From contig DATIZX010000010.1 in the NCBI GenBank assembly GCA_035516795.1, forward strand, positions 60,443-124,442: a stretch of 64,000 nt of DNA, in the 5' to 3' direction. The position numbers and the translations under genes are program-made. Below are positions 47,021 through 55,151 of the stretch, piece by piece. The stretch comes from DATJBF01 sp035516795. GTDB lineage: Bacteria; Verrucomicrobiota; Verrucomicrobiia; Palsa-1439. The stretch's first letter is position 1; each line of letters begins with the position of its first letter. The notes below the pieces were generated by a model, which did no database searches, was not told the origin of the DNA, and saw only the letters and a list, made by a program, of their open reading frames with translations.

Positions 47021-48568
47021 CTAATTGCGTCGGTGGTTTCCACGAAAAACCACGCGTCCGGCCTTGAGTTTCAGAACGTGCGTGATGCATCGCGGCAACT
47101 CTTTTCGAAGATGAGTCGCGAAGACGAGCGCCGCGCCGGTCTGTTCCACAACCCGATCGACTGCCGCCAGCAGGCCGTGACGGTGGACCGCATCGAGGCT
47201 TTGCAGCGGCTCGTCTAACAGCAGCAACAGCGGCTGTTTCACAACAGCGCGGGCCAGCAAGACCAAACGCTGCTGCCCCATGGAAAGCGAGCCAAACGGC
47301 AGTTGTTCTTGTGTGGCCAGCCCGAAATCCCGGAGCCATTGCCGGGCCGCCGTCTGCTGTCTTTTCGAGCAGGACTCGAAAAGGCCGATACTGTTGAAAT
47401 AGCCCGAACAAACTACATCCAGCACCGGCCACTCGGGCGAATAATGCGCGTGCAATTCCGGCGACATCCAACCGATGCGCCGGCGTGCTTGCCAGATCGT
47501 GGACGGTGAATCGGCTCGTTTGCCAAACCACGAGATTTCCTGCGCGTGCGCCTGCGGGTGATCGCCCTGAATCAGATTCAGCAAGGTGGTCTTGCCGGCA
47601 CCGTTGGGACCGAACACGGCCCAATTCTGGCCACGGCAGATGGTCCAATTCACGTTGCTGAGGATGCCCGTGCGACGGGCCGTCACTGTTACGCGGCGCA
47701 ATACAATCAGCGGCGCCGCGGCACGTTTCTTCCTGTCGGAAAGAACTCCATGGCGCGCTGGGGAAGCTGGCGCACTTACAGCCCCAAAACACGCGGTGGC
47801 GTAACGAAGCACCTCATGTTTCCGGCCCTGCTTCACCACCCGGTGCTGATCCACCAATATCACGTGCGTGGTCAATTCTGGAATTTCCTCGGGTCGATGG
47901 GTCACCATCAGGACCGGCCACCCCGATTTCATGAGGCGCCGAACAACGTCACGCAAGCGCCCGCGGGATTCGCCGTCCAAGCCCGCATAAGGATCGTCCA
48001 GAACAAGCAGTCGCGGCCCACGCAACGCCGCGTGCACGAGCAGCGTCTTGCGCAGTTCGCCATTGGACAGGCAGGCAACCTTTCGGCGGAGGAGATGTTC
48101 GATCCCCAACCAACGAACCAACTTTCTTCGGCCCCGCAGAAATTCCTTTCGGTTGTGACGGCGCGGATGCACCTCGAAGGGGTTGATGTTCTCCACACTG
48201 TCTTGAGCGAGCAACTGCGCCACCATACGCTGGCTTTCGTCGAAGCTGCTGTGCCAGCGCGACTGATAGAACGCGCTCTCGGCAACGGCCAATTCGCGTT
48301 GGACTTCAGGGGAGACCACCGCAGTGGCATCCTCAGGATTCAGTTCGAGGGAATCGGAAAAACTCCGCGGCCCGCGGATCTCTCCGCGGGCGAGCGGCAC
48401 TCGGCCCAACAAGGCTTCTATCAGCAACGATTTGCCCGATCCGTTGGAGCCGAGCAGCGCCCATTGTTCGCCGCGCCGCCAGGTCCAGTTCGTGTTATCG
48501 AAAACGACCGTCTCATTCAGGCGCAGCGCTACCTGATCAAGCGCAAGAAACTCCTCGCCGTCTTTCAT
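47021..48568 (-). CDS. Duplicated ABC ATPase, ModF/PhrA-like
   Basis: A 515-residue protein with two ABC nucleotide-binding domains and no membrane segment. Domain 1 has Walker A 'LLGSNGSGKS', signature 'LSNGELRK', Walker B 'LLVLDDPYAGLD' and H-loop 'VTHRPEEIP'. Domain 2 has 'FGPNGAGKT', 'LSMGQQRL', 'LLLLDEPLQSLD' and 'FATHLRKE'. This matches ModF-type soluble ATPases; they resemble transporter ATPases but have no known permease, and their role (molybdenum-related or regulatory) is unsettled. ATG 48568 is used; a frame to 48637 exists but has a poor start context. It faces the ymdB-like gene across a 176-base divergent region. Confidence 0.85.
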   Translation of the reverse strand: MKDGEEFLALDQVALRLNETVVFDNTNWTWRRGEQWALLGSNGSGKSLLIEALLGRVPLARGEIRGPRSFSDSLELNPEDATAVVSPEVQRELAVAESAFYQSRWHSSFDESQRMVAQLLAQDSVENINPFEVHPRRHNRKEFLRGRRKLVRWLGIEHLLRRKVACLSNGELRKTLLVHAALRGPRLLVLDDPYAGLDGESRGRLRDVVRRLMKSGWPVLMVTHRPEEIPELTTHVILVDQHRVVKQGRKHEVLRYATACFGAVSAPASPARHGVLSDRKKRAAAPLIVLRRVTVTARRTGILSNVNWTICRGQNWAVFGPNGAGKTTLLNLIQGDHPQAHAQEISWFGKRADSPSTIWQARRRIGWMSPELHAHYSPEWPVLDVVCSGYFNSIGLFESCSKRQQTAARQWLRDFGLATQEQLPFGSLSMGQQRLVLLARAVVKQPLLLLLDEPLQSLDAVHRHGLLAAVDRVVEQTGAALVFATHLRKELPRCITHVLKLKAGRVVFRGNHRRN

Positions 48569-48744
48569 TGAATTCGTGCCAAATAGTAGCAGCAGCAGAA
48601 AGCTACGCGCAAGCGCATGGCTTCCGTCCGGAAACAAAAAGTAAAGCCGATTTGATTGGGATTCGTGGTCGCGTTCCCGCTGAAATCTTATCCACAGGGA
48701 TTTCTTGCATCCTTCGGCGTAAACCTTTAGTCATTAAGCACACC

Positions 48745-49536
48745 ATGAGGATTTTGTTCATCGGCGACGTGGTGGGGAAGCCGGGACGCAGAGCAGTGGC
48801 GAGCCTCGTCCCCGCACTGCGGCAGGAACGGGAAATCGACTTTGTCATTGCCAACGGCGAGAACAGTGCCCACGGCGCGGGCCTGACCGCCTCCACCGTG
48901 GACGCCCTACTGTCGAGCGGTGTGGACCTGATTACCACGGGCGATCATGTCTGGGACCAGAAGGAGATCTACGAGGTCATCGAGCGTGAGCCGCGTGTGC
49001 TGCGACCGTTGAACTTCCCGCCGGCGACGCCCGGCCGCGGCGCGACCGTGATCCAACGCGACGGTCAGACACCGGTCGGCGTCATGAACCTGATCGGTCG
49101 GGTGTTCATGCCCAACAGCGATTGTCCGTTTCGCGCAGCGGAAGCCGAAGTTGCCCGACTGAAAAAACAGACAAATATCATCATTGTTGACTTGCACGCG
49201 GAGGCGACCAGCGAGAAAATCGCCATGGGTAGGTTCTTGGACGGGAAAGTCAGCGCGGTGATTGGAACACACACCCATGTGGCGACGGCCGATGAACGAA
49301 TCCTGCCGAAAGGCACGGCCTATATTTCCGACGTGGGAATGTGCGGACCGCATGACTCGGTTTTGGGACGCGAGGTGGAGGCGGTATTGAAACGGTTTCT
49401 CACACAGATGCCGCAAAGGATGGAGGTTGCGGAAGGAGACGTCGCGTTGTGCGGCGCGATCATTGACGTGGACGAGAACTCCGGGCGCTCGCGTTCCATT
49501 GAACGGATTCGAATCCCCAGCGACAGGAGCGAGTAA
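48745..49536 (+). CDS. ymdB: YmdB-family metallophosphoesterase
   Basis: A 263-residue calcineurin-like phosphodiesterase of the YmdB family, which hydrolyses 2',3'-cyclic nucleotides and acts in cell-fate and RNA signalling in Bacillus. Dinuclear metal motifs: 'IGDVVGKPGR' (D), 'NGENSAHG' (N, E), 'TGDHVWDQKE' (H), 'DLHAEATSEK' (H), 'GTHTHV' (HxH). ATG 48745 gives the canonical N terminus 'MRILFIGDVVG'. The next gene begins five bases after the stop, opening a six-gene run to about 54.7 kb. Confidence 0.93.
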   Translation: MRILFIGDVVGKPGRRAVASLVPALRQEREIDFVIANGENSAHGAGLTASTVDALLSSGVDLITTGDHVWDQKEIYEVIEREPRVLRPLNFPPATPGRGATVIQRDGQTPVGVMNLIGRVFMPNSDCPFRAAEAEVARLKKQTNIIIVDLHAEATSEKIAMGRFLDGKVSAVIGTHTHVATADERILPKGTAYISDVGMCGPHDSVLGREVEAVLKRFLTQMPQRMEVAEGDVALCGAIIDVDENSGRSRSIERIRIPSDRSE

Positions 49537-49540
49537 TCGG

Positions 49541-50764
49541 ATGATTTTGCGAGCGCGATACGTGTTGCCAATGGATCAGCCGCCGATTGAAGACGGCGCT
49601 GTAGTGATCGAGGGAGATCGCGTGACCGCCGTCGGCAAGACGGCCGAGATCCGGGCGGCGCACACCGGTGAAGTGCGCGATCTGGGCGAGCGGGCGTTGG
49701 CGCCCGGCTTGATCAATGCGCATTGCCATCTGGATCTGACTCGGCTGCGGGGGGAAGTGCAATGGCAGGGTAGTTTTATCGAATGGATCCTGCAATTGGT
49801 CGCGGCGAAGAAACTGCATTCGGATAAAGACTATCTCAGCGGCTATCAAATGGGTATGGAGCAATTGATCCGGTCGGGAACGACGACCGTCGTCGATGTC
49901 TGTTCCACGCCAAAGATTCTGCATCAGGTCCTGCCGACCAAGTTGCGCGTGTGGTGGTGTCTGGAATTGATCGACATCTATCACGCCGAAGACGTGGAGG
50001 CCCTCGTGGCCGACGCACTGGAGTTTATTGCCGCTCATCCGAACGTTCGCGGCGGGTTTGGGCTTTCGCCGCATGCCCCCTACACCGCGAGCGCAGGACT
50101 GTACGAGTTGGCGGCACAGCGTTCCCGGGCACGGAACATTTTATTAGCGACTCATCTCGCTGAATCACAGGACGAGGATGACATGATCCGTCGCGGTACC
50201 GGACCGATGTACGATTATTTTATTCGGGCGGGACGCAACATGGGAGACTGCAAACGAACCGGGCCGACGCAGTTATTGGAGGAATTCGGCGCCTTGGGTC
50301 CCAATTGTCTGGCGGTGCACGCCAATTGCCTGACTCCACTGGATGTGGGCCTGCTCAAGCAGACCGGCACGCACGTGGTGCATTGCCCGAAAACGCACCG
50401 GTTCTTTGGCCGGGGAACACCCCTGTTGAACGCCTTGCGCGAACGGGATGTCAACGTGTGTCTTGGCACGGACAGTTTGGCCAGCAACGATACGCTGAGT
50501 ATGCTGGCGGAGATGCAGACCTTGGCGCACATGTTCCCGCGGATGTCGGCACAGGAATTGTTGGAAATGGCGACGCTGAATGCGGCGAGAGCTTTGCGTG
50601 AGGAGGAAAAGCTGGGGAGGATCGCGCCGGGCGCCTGGGCCGACCTGATTGCCGCGCCCTTGGACGGCCTCGGCACTGATCCGTATGAGGCGATCGTCTA
50701 CGCGGATAAGGAAGTGAGTTTTTCCATGGTCGGAGGCGAGGCGGTGTTTGATAATGCGAAATAG
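49541..50764 (+). CDS. Amidohydrolase (Atz/Trz-type deaminase)
   Basis: A 407-residue cytoplasmic amidohydrolase. Metal ligands: 'NAHCHLDL' (HxH), 'ATHLAES' (H), 'VHANCLT' (H), 'CLGTDSLASND' (D). 'LAPGLINAHCHLDLTRLRG' followed by 'GSFIEWILQLV' is typical of the branch that includes aminofutalosine deaminase (MqnX, menaquinone synthesis) and chlorohydrolase/methylthioadenosine deaminases. I cannot pick the substrate; the aminofutalosine route is plausible in this phylum. ATG 49541 follows AGGAGCGAG. Confidence 0.85.
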   Translation: MILRARYVLPMDQPPIEDGAVVIEGDRVTAVGKTAEIRAAHTGEVRDLGERALAPGLINAHCHLDLTRLRGEVQWQGSFIEWILQLVAAKKLHSDKDYLSGYQMGMEQLIRSGTTTVVDVCSTPKILHQVLPTKLRVWWCLELIDIYHAEDVEALVADALEFIAAHPNVRGGFGLSPHAPYTASAGLYELAAQRSRARNILLATHLAESQDEDDMIRRGTGPMYDYFIRAGRNMGDCKRTGPTQLLEEFGALGPNCLAVHANCLTPLDVGLLKQTGTHVVHCPKTHRFFGRGTPLLNALRERDVNVCLGTDSLASNDTLSMLAEMQTLAHMFPRMSAQELLEMATLNAARALREEEKLGRIAPGAWADLIAAPLDGLGTDPYEAIVYADKEVSFSMVGGEAVFDNAK

Positions 50765-51383
50765 AACAAGCTTTCACTGCGGCGGGGTGTTGGCGGTCGC
50801 CGCCATTTGTTGGGTGGCCTTCCCGGCGCAGGCCGAGATGCAATCCGAATCGAGACCGCTGGGTGGAACGACCGTTGCTACGGGAGCGCTCACCAACGAG
50901 ATCCAAGCCATCAATTCGCTCCGACGCGATGGACGATATGACGAGGCGGAAACCAGGTGTCTGCAACTCGTGAAGCAAAATCCGGACGACCCGAGCGTTA
51001 GAACGCTGCTGGTGGAGATCGAAAGCGAGCGGGGACAACAAAAGAATACGCGGGCAAGCCTGAAGCGGAAAATTGAAAGCCTCGTAATTCCAGAGGTGAA
51101 CGTGCGCGAGGCCTCGCTCGTTGATGTCATGGATTTTTTACAGAAACAAGGCCAAACACTTTCTGCGGACAAAGCTCCGATCAACTTTGTCTGGCAGGTT
51201 CCTGAACAGGCGAAGACTGCCAAGGTGACCTTGAGCTTGCATGATGTTCCTCTGGCCGATGCGCTGAAGTACGTGACACAAAGCTGTGGGCTGCGCTACC
51301 GGGTTGATCCGCACGCCATCGTCATTTTCCAGCCCGTGCCGGCCCCTCCGGCAAATAGCCCGTCGCCGCATGCCAAACCTTGA
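50754..51383 (+). CDS. Exported protein with TPR-like and STN-like regions
   Basis: A 209-residue exported protein. Signal peptide about residues 1-26 (VLAVAAICWVAFPAQA). Residues about 45-90 form a TPR-like helical pair ('EIQAINSLRRDGRYDEAETRCLQLVKQNPDDPSVRTLL'). Residues about 113-200 are an STN/secretin-N-like domain: 'VNVREASLVDVMDFLQKQG', 'KVTLSLHDVPLADALKYVTQSCGLRYRVDPHAIVI'. Proteins of this kind are common in Verrucomicrobia; function unknown, possibly periplasmic assembly. It overlaps the amidohydrolase gene by 11 bases and bioF by 14. Confidence 0.75.
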   Translation: MRNRTSFHCGGVLAVAAICWVAFPAQAEMQSESRPLGGTTVATGALTNEIQAINSLRRDGRYDEAETRCLQLVKQNPDDPSVRTLLVEIESERGQQKNTRASLKRKIESLVIPEVNVREASLVDVMDFLQKQGQTLSADKAPINFVWQVPEQAKTAKVTLSLHDVPLADALKYVTQSCGLRYRVDPHAIVIFQPVPAPPANSPSPHAKP

Positions 51384-52575
51384 CGACCAACTCGGAGCTG
51401 AACTCGAGCAGTTGCAGGCCGGCGGTTTGTACCGAACCCTTCGCGCCATCGCTTCGGCGCAAGGGCCGCGGGTGATTATTGACGGTCGCGAATTCCTCAA
51501 TTTTTCCAGCAACGATTACCTTGGCTTGGCGGACGATCCGCTATTGAAGCGCGCGACCATCAATGCTGTCGAACGTTACGGCGTGGGGGCGGGCGCGTCG
51601 CGGCTGGTGTGCGGCAATCTGGCACCGTACGCGGATTTGGAGGAGAAACTGGCGCGTTTCAAGAACAAGGAATCCGCGATCGTTTTTGGCAGCGGCTACG
51701 CGGCCAATGTCGGCACTATTACGGCGCTCGTCGGCGAAGGCGACGTGATCGTCCTCGATAAACTGGATCACGCCAGCATTATCGACGGCGCTCGCCAGAG
51801 CGGGGCGACCATTCGGGTTTATCCGCATAAGAACTTAAAGAAGCTGAGCGACATATTGGAAAAATGTGGAACGTTTAGGCGCAGACTGATTATCACCGAA
51901 ACCGTGTTTTCGATGGACGGTGACCTCGCGCCGTTGGACGAGATCCTTGAGCTGAAGGAAAAGTATGGCGCCTGGCTCATGATTGACGAGGCCCATGCCA
52001 CTGGGCTGTATGCGAAGAACCGTCGCGGACTTGCCGAGGCGGTCGGCGTGGAAGATAAGATCGACGTCACGCTCGGCACGTTAAGCAAAGCGCTCGGTTG
52101 TGCGGGGGGATTCGTGGTCGGCTCGCGGGTGCTAACTGATCATCTGCGCAACAAAGCGCGCAGCCTGATCTATTCGACCGCGATGCCACCATGCATTGTC
52201 GCGGCGGCAGGTGCGGCGGTGGAATTTGTCATGAGCGAAGCAGGACATCAGCGCCGCGATGCGCTGTGGCGGAACGTTAGCGAACTGAAGAACGGGCTCT
52301 CCAGGCTTGGTCTTCAAAGCGCATCCCGCAGCCCGATTATCCCAATCGCGATCGGCGCTGAATCAGCGGCAATGGAAACGTCGCAAAAGCTTTTCGAGCA
52401 AGGCATCTTTGTGCCGGCGATCAGGTTTCCGACCGTGCCCAAGGGAAAAGCCAGACTGCGCGTGACGGTAACTGCCAGTCACACTGCCGCAGATTTGCAG
52501 CAATTTCTTTCGATTTTCGCGGCCATCAGCAAGAGGATCGGAAGCACTGTGGCTGTGGGGGTAAATCCCGAATGA
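51370..52575 (+). CDS. bioF: 8-Amino-7-oxononanoate synthase
   Basis: PLP enzyme joining pimeloyl-ACP/CoA and alanine in biotin synthesis. 401 residues, fold type I: 'NFSSNDYLGLADDP', 'GVGAGASRLVCGNLAPYADLEEKLA', 'IITETVFSMDGDLAPLDE', 'LMIDEAHATGLYA', and the Schiff-base Lys240 in 'GTLSKALGCAGGF'. ATG 51370 overlaps the preceding gene and lacks a strong ribosome site, so translation is probably coupled. Directly followed, with ATGA overlap, by bioA. Confidence 0.94.
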   Translation: MPNLDDQLGAELEQLQAGGLYRTLRAIASAQGPRVIIDGREFLNFSSNDYLGLADDPLLKRATINAVERYGVGAGASRLVCGNLAPYADLEEKLARFKNKESAIVFGSGYAANVGTITALVGEGDVIVLDKLDHASIIDGARQSGATIRVYPHKNLKKLSDILEKCGTFRRRLIITETVFSMDGDLAPLDEILELKEKYGAWLMIDEAHATGLYAKNRRGLAEAVGVEDKIDVTLGTLSKALGCAGGFVVGSRVLTDHLRNKARSLIYSTAMPPCIVAAAGAAVEFVMSEAGHQRRDALWRNVSELKNGLSRLGLQSASRSPIIPIAIGAESAAMETSQKLFEQGIFVPAIRFPTVPKGKARLRVTVTASHTAADLQQFLSIFAAISKRIGSTVAVGVNPE

Positions 52576-53837
52576 CAAATTTAGCTGATAAGGACCATCG
52601 GTACGTCTGGCATCCATTCACGCAGATGAAGGAATGGATGACAGAAGAGCCGCTAGTCATCGAGTCGGGCGAAGGCACGGTCCTACGGGGCATCGACGGC
52701 AACGAATACATCGACGCCAACTCATCCATCTGGACCAATCTGCACGGACACCGCCACCCGAAGATCACGCAAGCGATCAAGGACCAACTCGACCGCATTG
52801 CGCACTCGTCGTTTCTCGGATTGTCGAACGTCCCCGCGATCGAATTGGCCGAGAAATTGATCCATCTGGCTCCACGCTCCGGCGCTCGCGCACTTTCACG
52901 GGTGTTCTATGCTGACGACGGTTCGACGGCAATGGAGGTGGCGCTCAAAATGGCACTGCAGTATTGGCAACACAAGAAGCAGCGCAAACGTACAAAGTTC
53001 GTCGCGTTCGCCGATGCATATCACGGCGACACACTGGGCGCGGTCAGCATCGGCGGTATCGATTTGTTCCACGCGGCGTTTAAACCGTTGTTGTTCGATG
53101 TGATTCGCGTGAACGAATTGTCGCGATTGCGCGATGTGATGGATGACGCGGTAGCGGCCGTGGTGATCGAGCCGATGATTCAGGGTGCCGCTGGCATGAA
53201 GCTGTGGTCGCGAGGCCTGCTCCGTGAGTTGCGGCAGATGTGTGATGAAACCGGTGCGCTGCTCATCGCCGACGAAGTGATGACCGGCTTCGGGCGGACC
53301 GGGAAGATGTTTGCCTGCGAGCATGAATGTGTGGTGCCAGATTTGATGGCGGTTGCCAAGGGAATGACGGGTGGGTATCTGCCTCTGGCGGCAACGTTGA
53401 CGACCGAAGAAGTTTTCAACGCGTTTCTTGGCGATTACAGCGAATTCAAGACGTTCTTCCACGGGCACAGCTACACCGGCAATCAACTTGGTTGCGTCGC
53501 CGCGCTTGCAAATCTGCGGGTGTTTGAGGAAGAACGAACTCTGGAGAGGTTGTCAGCTCTCAGTGCTCAGCTTTCTACAAGGCTCAGTCCAATCAGAATC
53601 TTGCCGCATATAGCAGACGTGCGGCAGATCGGGTTCATCGCCGCGGTGGAACTCGGGGCGTATGAGCTCACGGACCGCATCGGCCACAAAGTCTGCCTGG
53701 AGATGCGCAAACGAGGAGTGCTAACTCGTCCTCTCGGCAACGTCGTACCGATCATGCCGCCGTATTGCATTACGGAAGCACAATTGGGCCGCGTGCTCAC
53801 GGTTCTTGCGGAATCAATCGGCGCAGTAGTAAACTGA
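52572..53837 (+). CDS. bioA: Adenosylmethionine-8-amino-7-oxononanoate aminotransferase
   Basis: Class III aminotransferase of biotin synthesis; uses S-adenosylmethionine as amino donor to make 7,8-diaminononanoate. 421 residues with 'VWHPFTQMKEW' (typical BioA N terminus), 'ANSSIWTNLHGHRHP', 'FYADDGSTAMEVALKMA', 'AYHGDTLGAVSIGG', 'IADEVMTGFGRTGKMFA' and PLP Lys263 in 'VAKGMTGGYLPLAATL'. It follows bioF with a four-base overlap. bioB, bioD and pimeloyl genes are not in this window, so the pathway is split. Confidence 0.96.
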   Translation: MTNLADKDHRYVWHPFTQMKEWMTEEPLVIESGEGTVLRGIDGNEYIDANSSIWTNLHGHRHPKITQAIKDQLDRIAHSSFLGLSNVPAIELAEKLIHLAPRSGARALSRVFYADDGSTAMEVALKMALQYWQHKKQRKRTKFVAFADAYHGDTLGAVSIGGIDLFHAAFKPLLFDVIRVNELSRLRDVMDDAVAAVVIEPMIQGAAGMKLWSRGLLRELRQMCDETGALLIADEVMTGFGRTGKMFACEHECVVPDLMAVAKGMTGGYLPLAATLTTEEVFNAFLGDYSEFKTFFHGHSYTGNQLGCVAALANLRVFEEERTLERLSALSAQLSTRLSPIRILPHIADVRQIGFIAAVELGAYELTDRIGHKVCLEMRKRGVLTRPLGNVVPIMPPYCITEAQLGRVLTVLAESIGAVVN

Positions 53838-53849
53838 CGGCACGGGATT

Positions 53850-54668
53850 ATGATTCGTCAGCCCGCAGTAGCCGGTCAGTTTTATCCAGCCACGGCGCCC
53901 GAAATCGACGCCGAACTCGACACGCTCATTCGTCCTGCATCCGAACGCCGCAAAGCTATCGGGGTCGTTTGTCCGCACGCGGGCTGGATGTACTCCGGCC
54001 AAACGGCCGGGCTTGTCTATTCCCGGGTGGATATACCGGATCGGGTGATCTTGATCGGACCGAACCACCACGGCCTTGGCAGTTCGTATGCCGTCTTCAG
54101 TGCCGGGGCCTGGCGCACGCCCGTGGGCGACGTGCCGATTGCCGAACCGCTTGCAGCGTCGCTTTTGGATAGCTGCGACCTTCTGGCAGAAGACACACGC
54201 GCTCACAGCGGCGAACATTCCCTCGAAGTTCAGGTGCCGATGTTGCTGCGCGTCAATCCCAACGTGCGCATCGTCCCGGTGGTCATCGGCGGCGGGTGGC
54301 CCGAAAGCGGTGGACGATCGAACCTGCGCGCAATTGCCGTTGCTGTTGCCCAGACCATTCAGGAGTACGGTCAAAAGGTCTTACTGTTGGCTTCGACCGA
54401 TCTCAATCATTACGAGGATCAAGAGACATCCAAGATCAAGGACAAGCTCGTGCTCGACGCGATTCTGAAACTCGACGAGGACGCGCTGATGGATCGCGTG
54501 CGCGAGGTGGAAGTGTCGATGTGCGGTGTGGCCGCCACCTATATCGTGATTCATGCCGCCAAAAGACTCGGCGCAAAACGGGGGGAACTTCTGGATTACC
54601 GCACCAGCGGAGACGTTAGCGGCGATTTCTCACAAGTGGTTGGCTACGGGGCGGTGGCTATCGACTAA
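53850..54668 (+). CDS. amrB: MEMO1-family protein (AmmeMemoRadiSam system protein B)
   Basis: A 272-residue protein of the MEMO1 family, related in fold to aromatic-ring-opening dioxygenases. Family stretches are 'RQPAVAGQFYPA', 'VCPHAGWMYSGQTAG', 'LIGPNHHGLG', 'HSGEHSLEVQVPMLL' (with His/Glu), 'STDLNHYED' and 'CGVAATYIVIHAAKRLGA'. The metal-binding His residues are present. In many genomes it sits with an AMMECR1 protein and a radical SAM enzyme; neither is here. Biochemical role not established. It begins 12 bases after bioA. Confidence 0.9.
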   Translation: MIRQPAVAGQFYPATAPEIDAELDTLIRPASERRKAIGVVCPHAGWMYSGQTAGLVYSRVDIPDRVILIGPNHHGLGSSYAVFSAGAWRTPVGDVPIAEPLAASLLDSCDLLAEDTRAHSGEHSLEVQVPMLLRVNPNVRIVPVVIGGGWPESGGRSNLRAIAVAVAQTIQEYGQKVLLLASTDLNHYEDQETSKIKDKLVLDAILKLDEDALMDRVREVEVSMCGVAATYIVIHAAKRLGAKRGELLDYRTSGDVSGDFSQVVGYGAVAID

Positions 54669-54743
54669 CTGCGCATGTGCTTGCGAGTTTGACACCCGTG
54701 TCCGGGCTTGCTAAAGTTTAAGCGCAGTTTGGTGGAGAGACGA

Positions 54744-55061
54744 ATGATTACACTCACGGAAAACGCGGCGCAACACATTCGGACGTTGCAGACCGAGCAA
54801 GGCGTAGCGGGCAAGGCGCTGCGCGTTTATGTCGAGGCGGGCGGCTGCTCCGGGATGGAATACGGGATGGCATTCGACGACAAGAAGGATGACGATGAAG
54901 TCATTCGTCACGATGGCGTCGAAGTCGTCATCGATCCAATGAGCGCGAGTTTCTTGAAGGGCAGCGTGATTGATTATATTGACAGCTTGCAGGGTTCGGG
55001 ATTCAAGATTAACAACCCGAACGTGCATTCAAGCTGCGGTTGTGGCCGTTCTTTTAACTGA
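54744..55061 (+). CDS. A-type iron-sulfur carrier (ErpA/IscA family)
   Basis: A 105-residue Fe-S cluster carrier. The three ligand cysteines are present: Cys35 in 'AGGCSGMEYGM', Cys98 and Cys100 in 'HSSCGCGRSF'. The N terminus 'MITLTENAAQHIRTLQ' and 'FKINNPNVHSSCGCG' are characteristic. It would deliver clusters to apo-enzymes, perhaps including ThiC and IlvD encoded in this window. ATG 54744 follows GGTGGAGAG. The thiC riboswitch begins only about five bases after its stop. Confidence 0.94.
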   Translation: MITLTENAAQHIRTLQTEQGVAGKALRVYVEAGGCSGMEYGMAFDDKKDDDEVIRHDGVEVVIDPMSASFLKGSVIDYIDSLQGSGFKINNPNVHSSCGCGRSFN

Positions 55062-55064
55062 ACC

Positions 55065-55149
55065 CATTGGGGGGCCGTGCCAGGCTGAGATCCCGCGCAA
55101 ACGGGACCACCCATTGAACCTGATCCAGGTAATGCTGGCGGAGGGAAAG
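55065..55149 (+). promoter_or_regulatory. TPP (THI-box) riboswitch
   Basis: GGGGGGCCGTGCC-AGGCTGAGA-TCCCGC-GCAAA-CGGGA-CCACCCATTGAACCTGATC-CAGGTAATGCTGGCGGAGGGAAAGTC: the conserved CTGAGA, ACCTGATC and GGTAATGC blocks of the thiamine-pyrophosphate riboswitch are all present. Its 3' end contains GGAGGG, the ribosome site of thiC, so binding of TPP most likely blocks translation initiation. No T-tailed terminator is seen. Confidence 0.97.
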
Positions 55150-55151
55150 TC

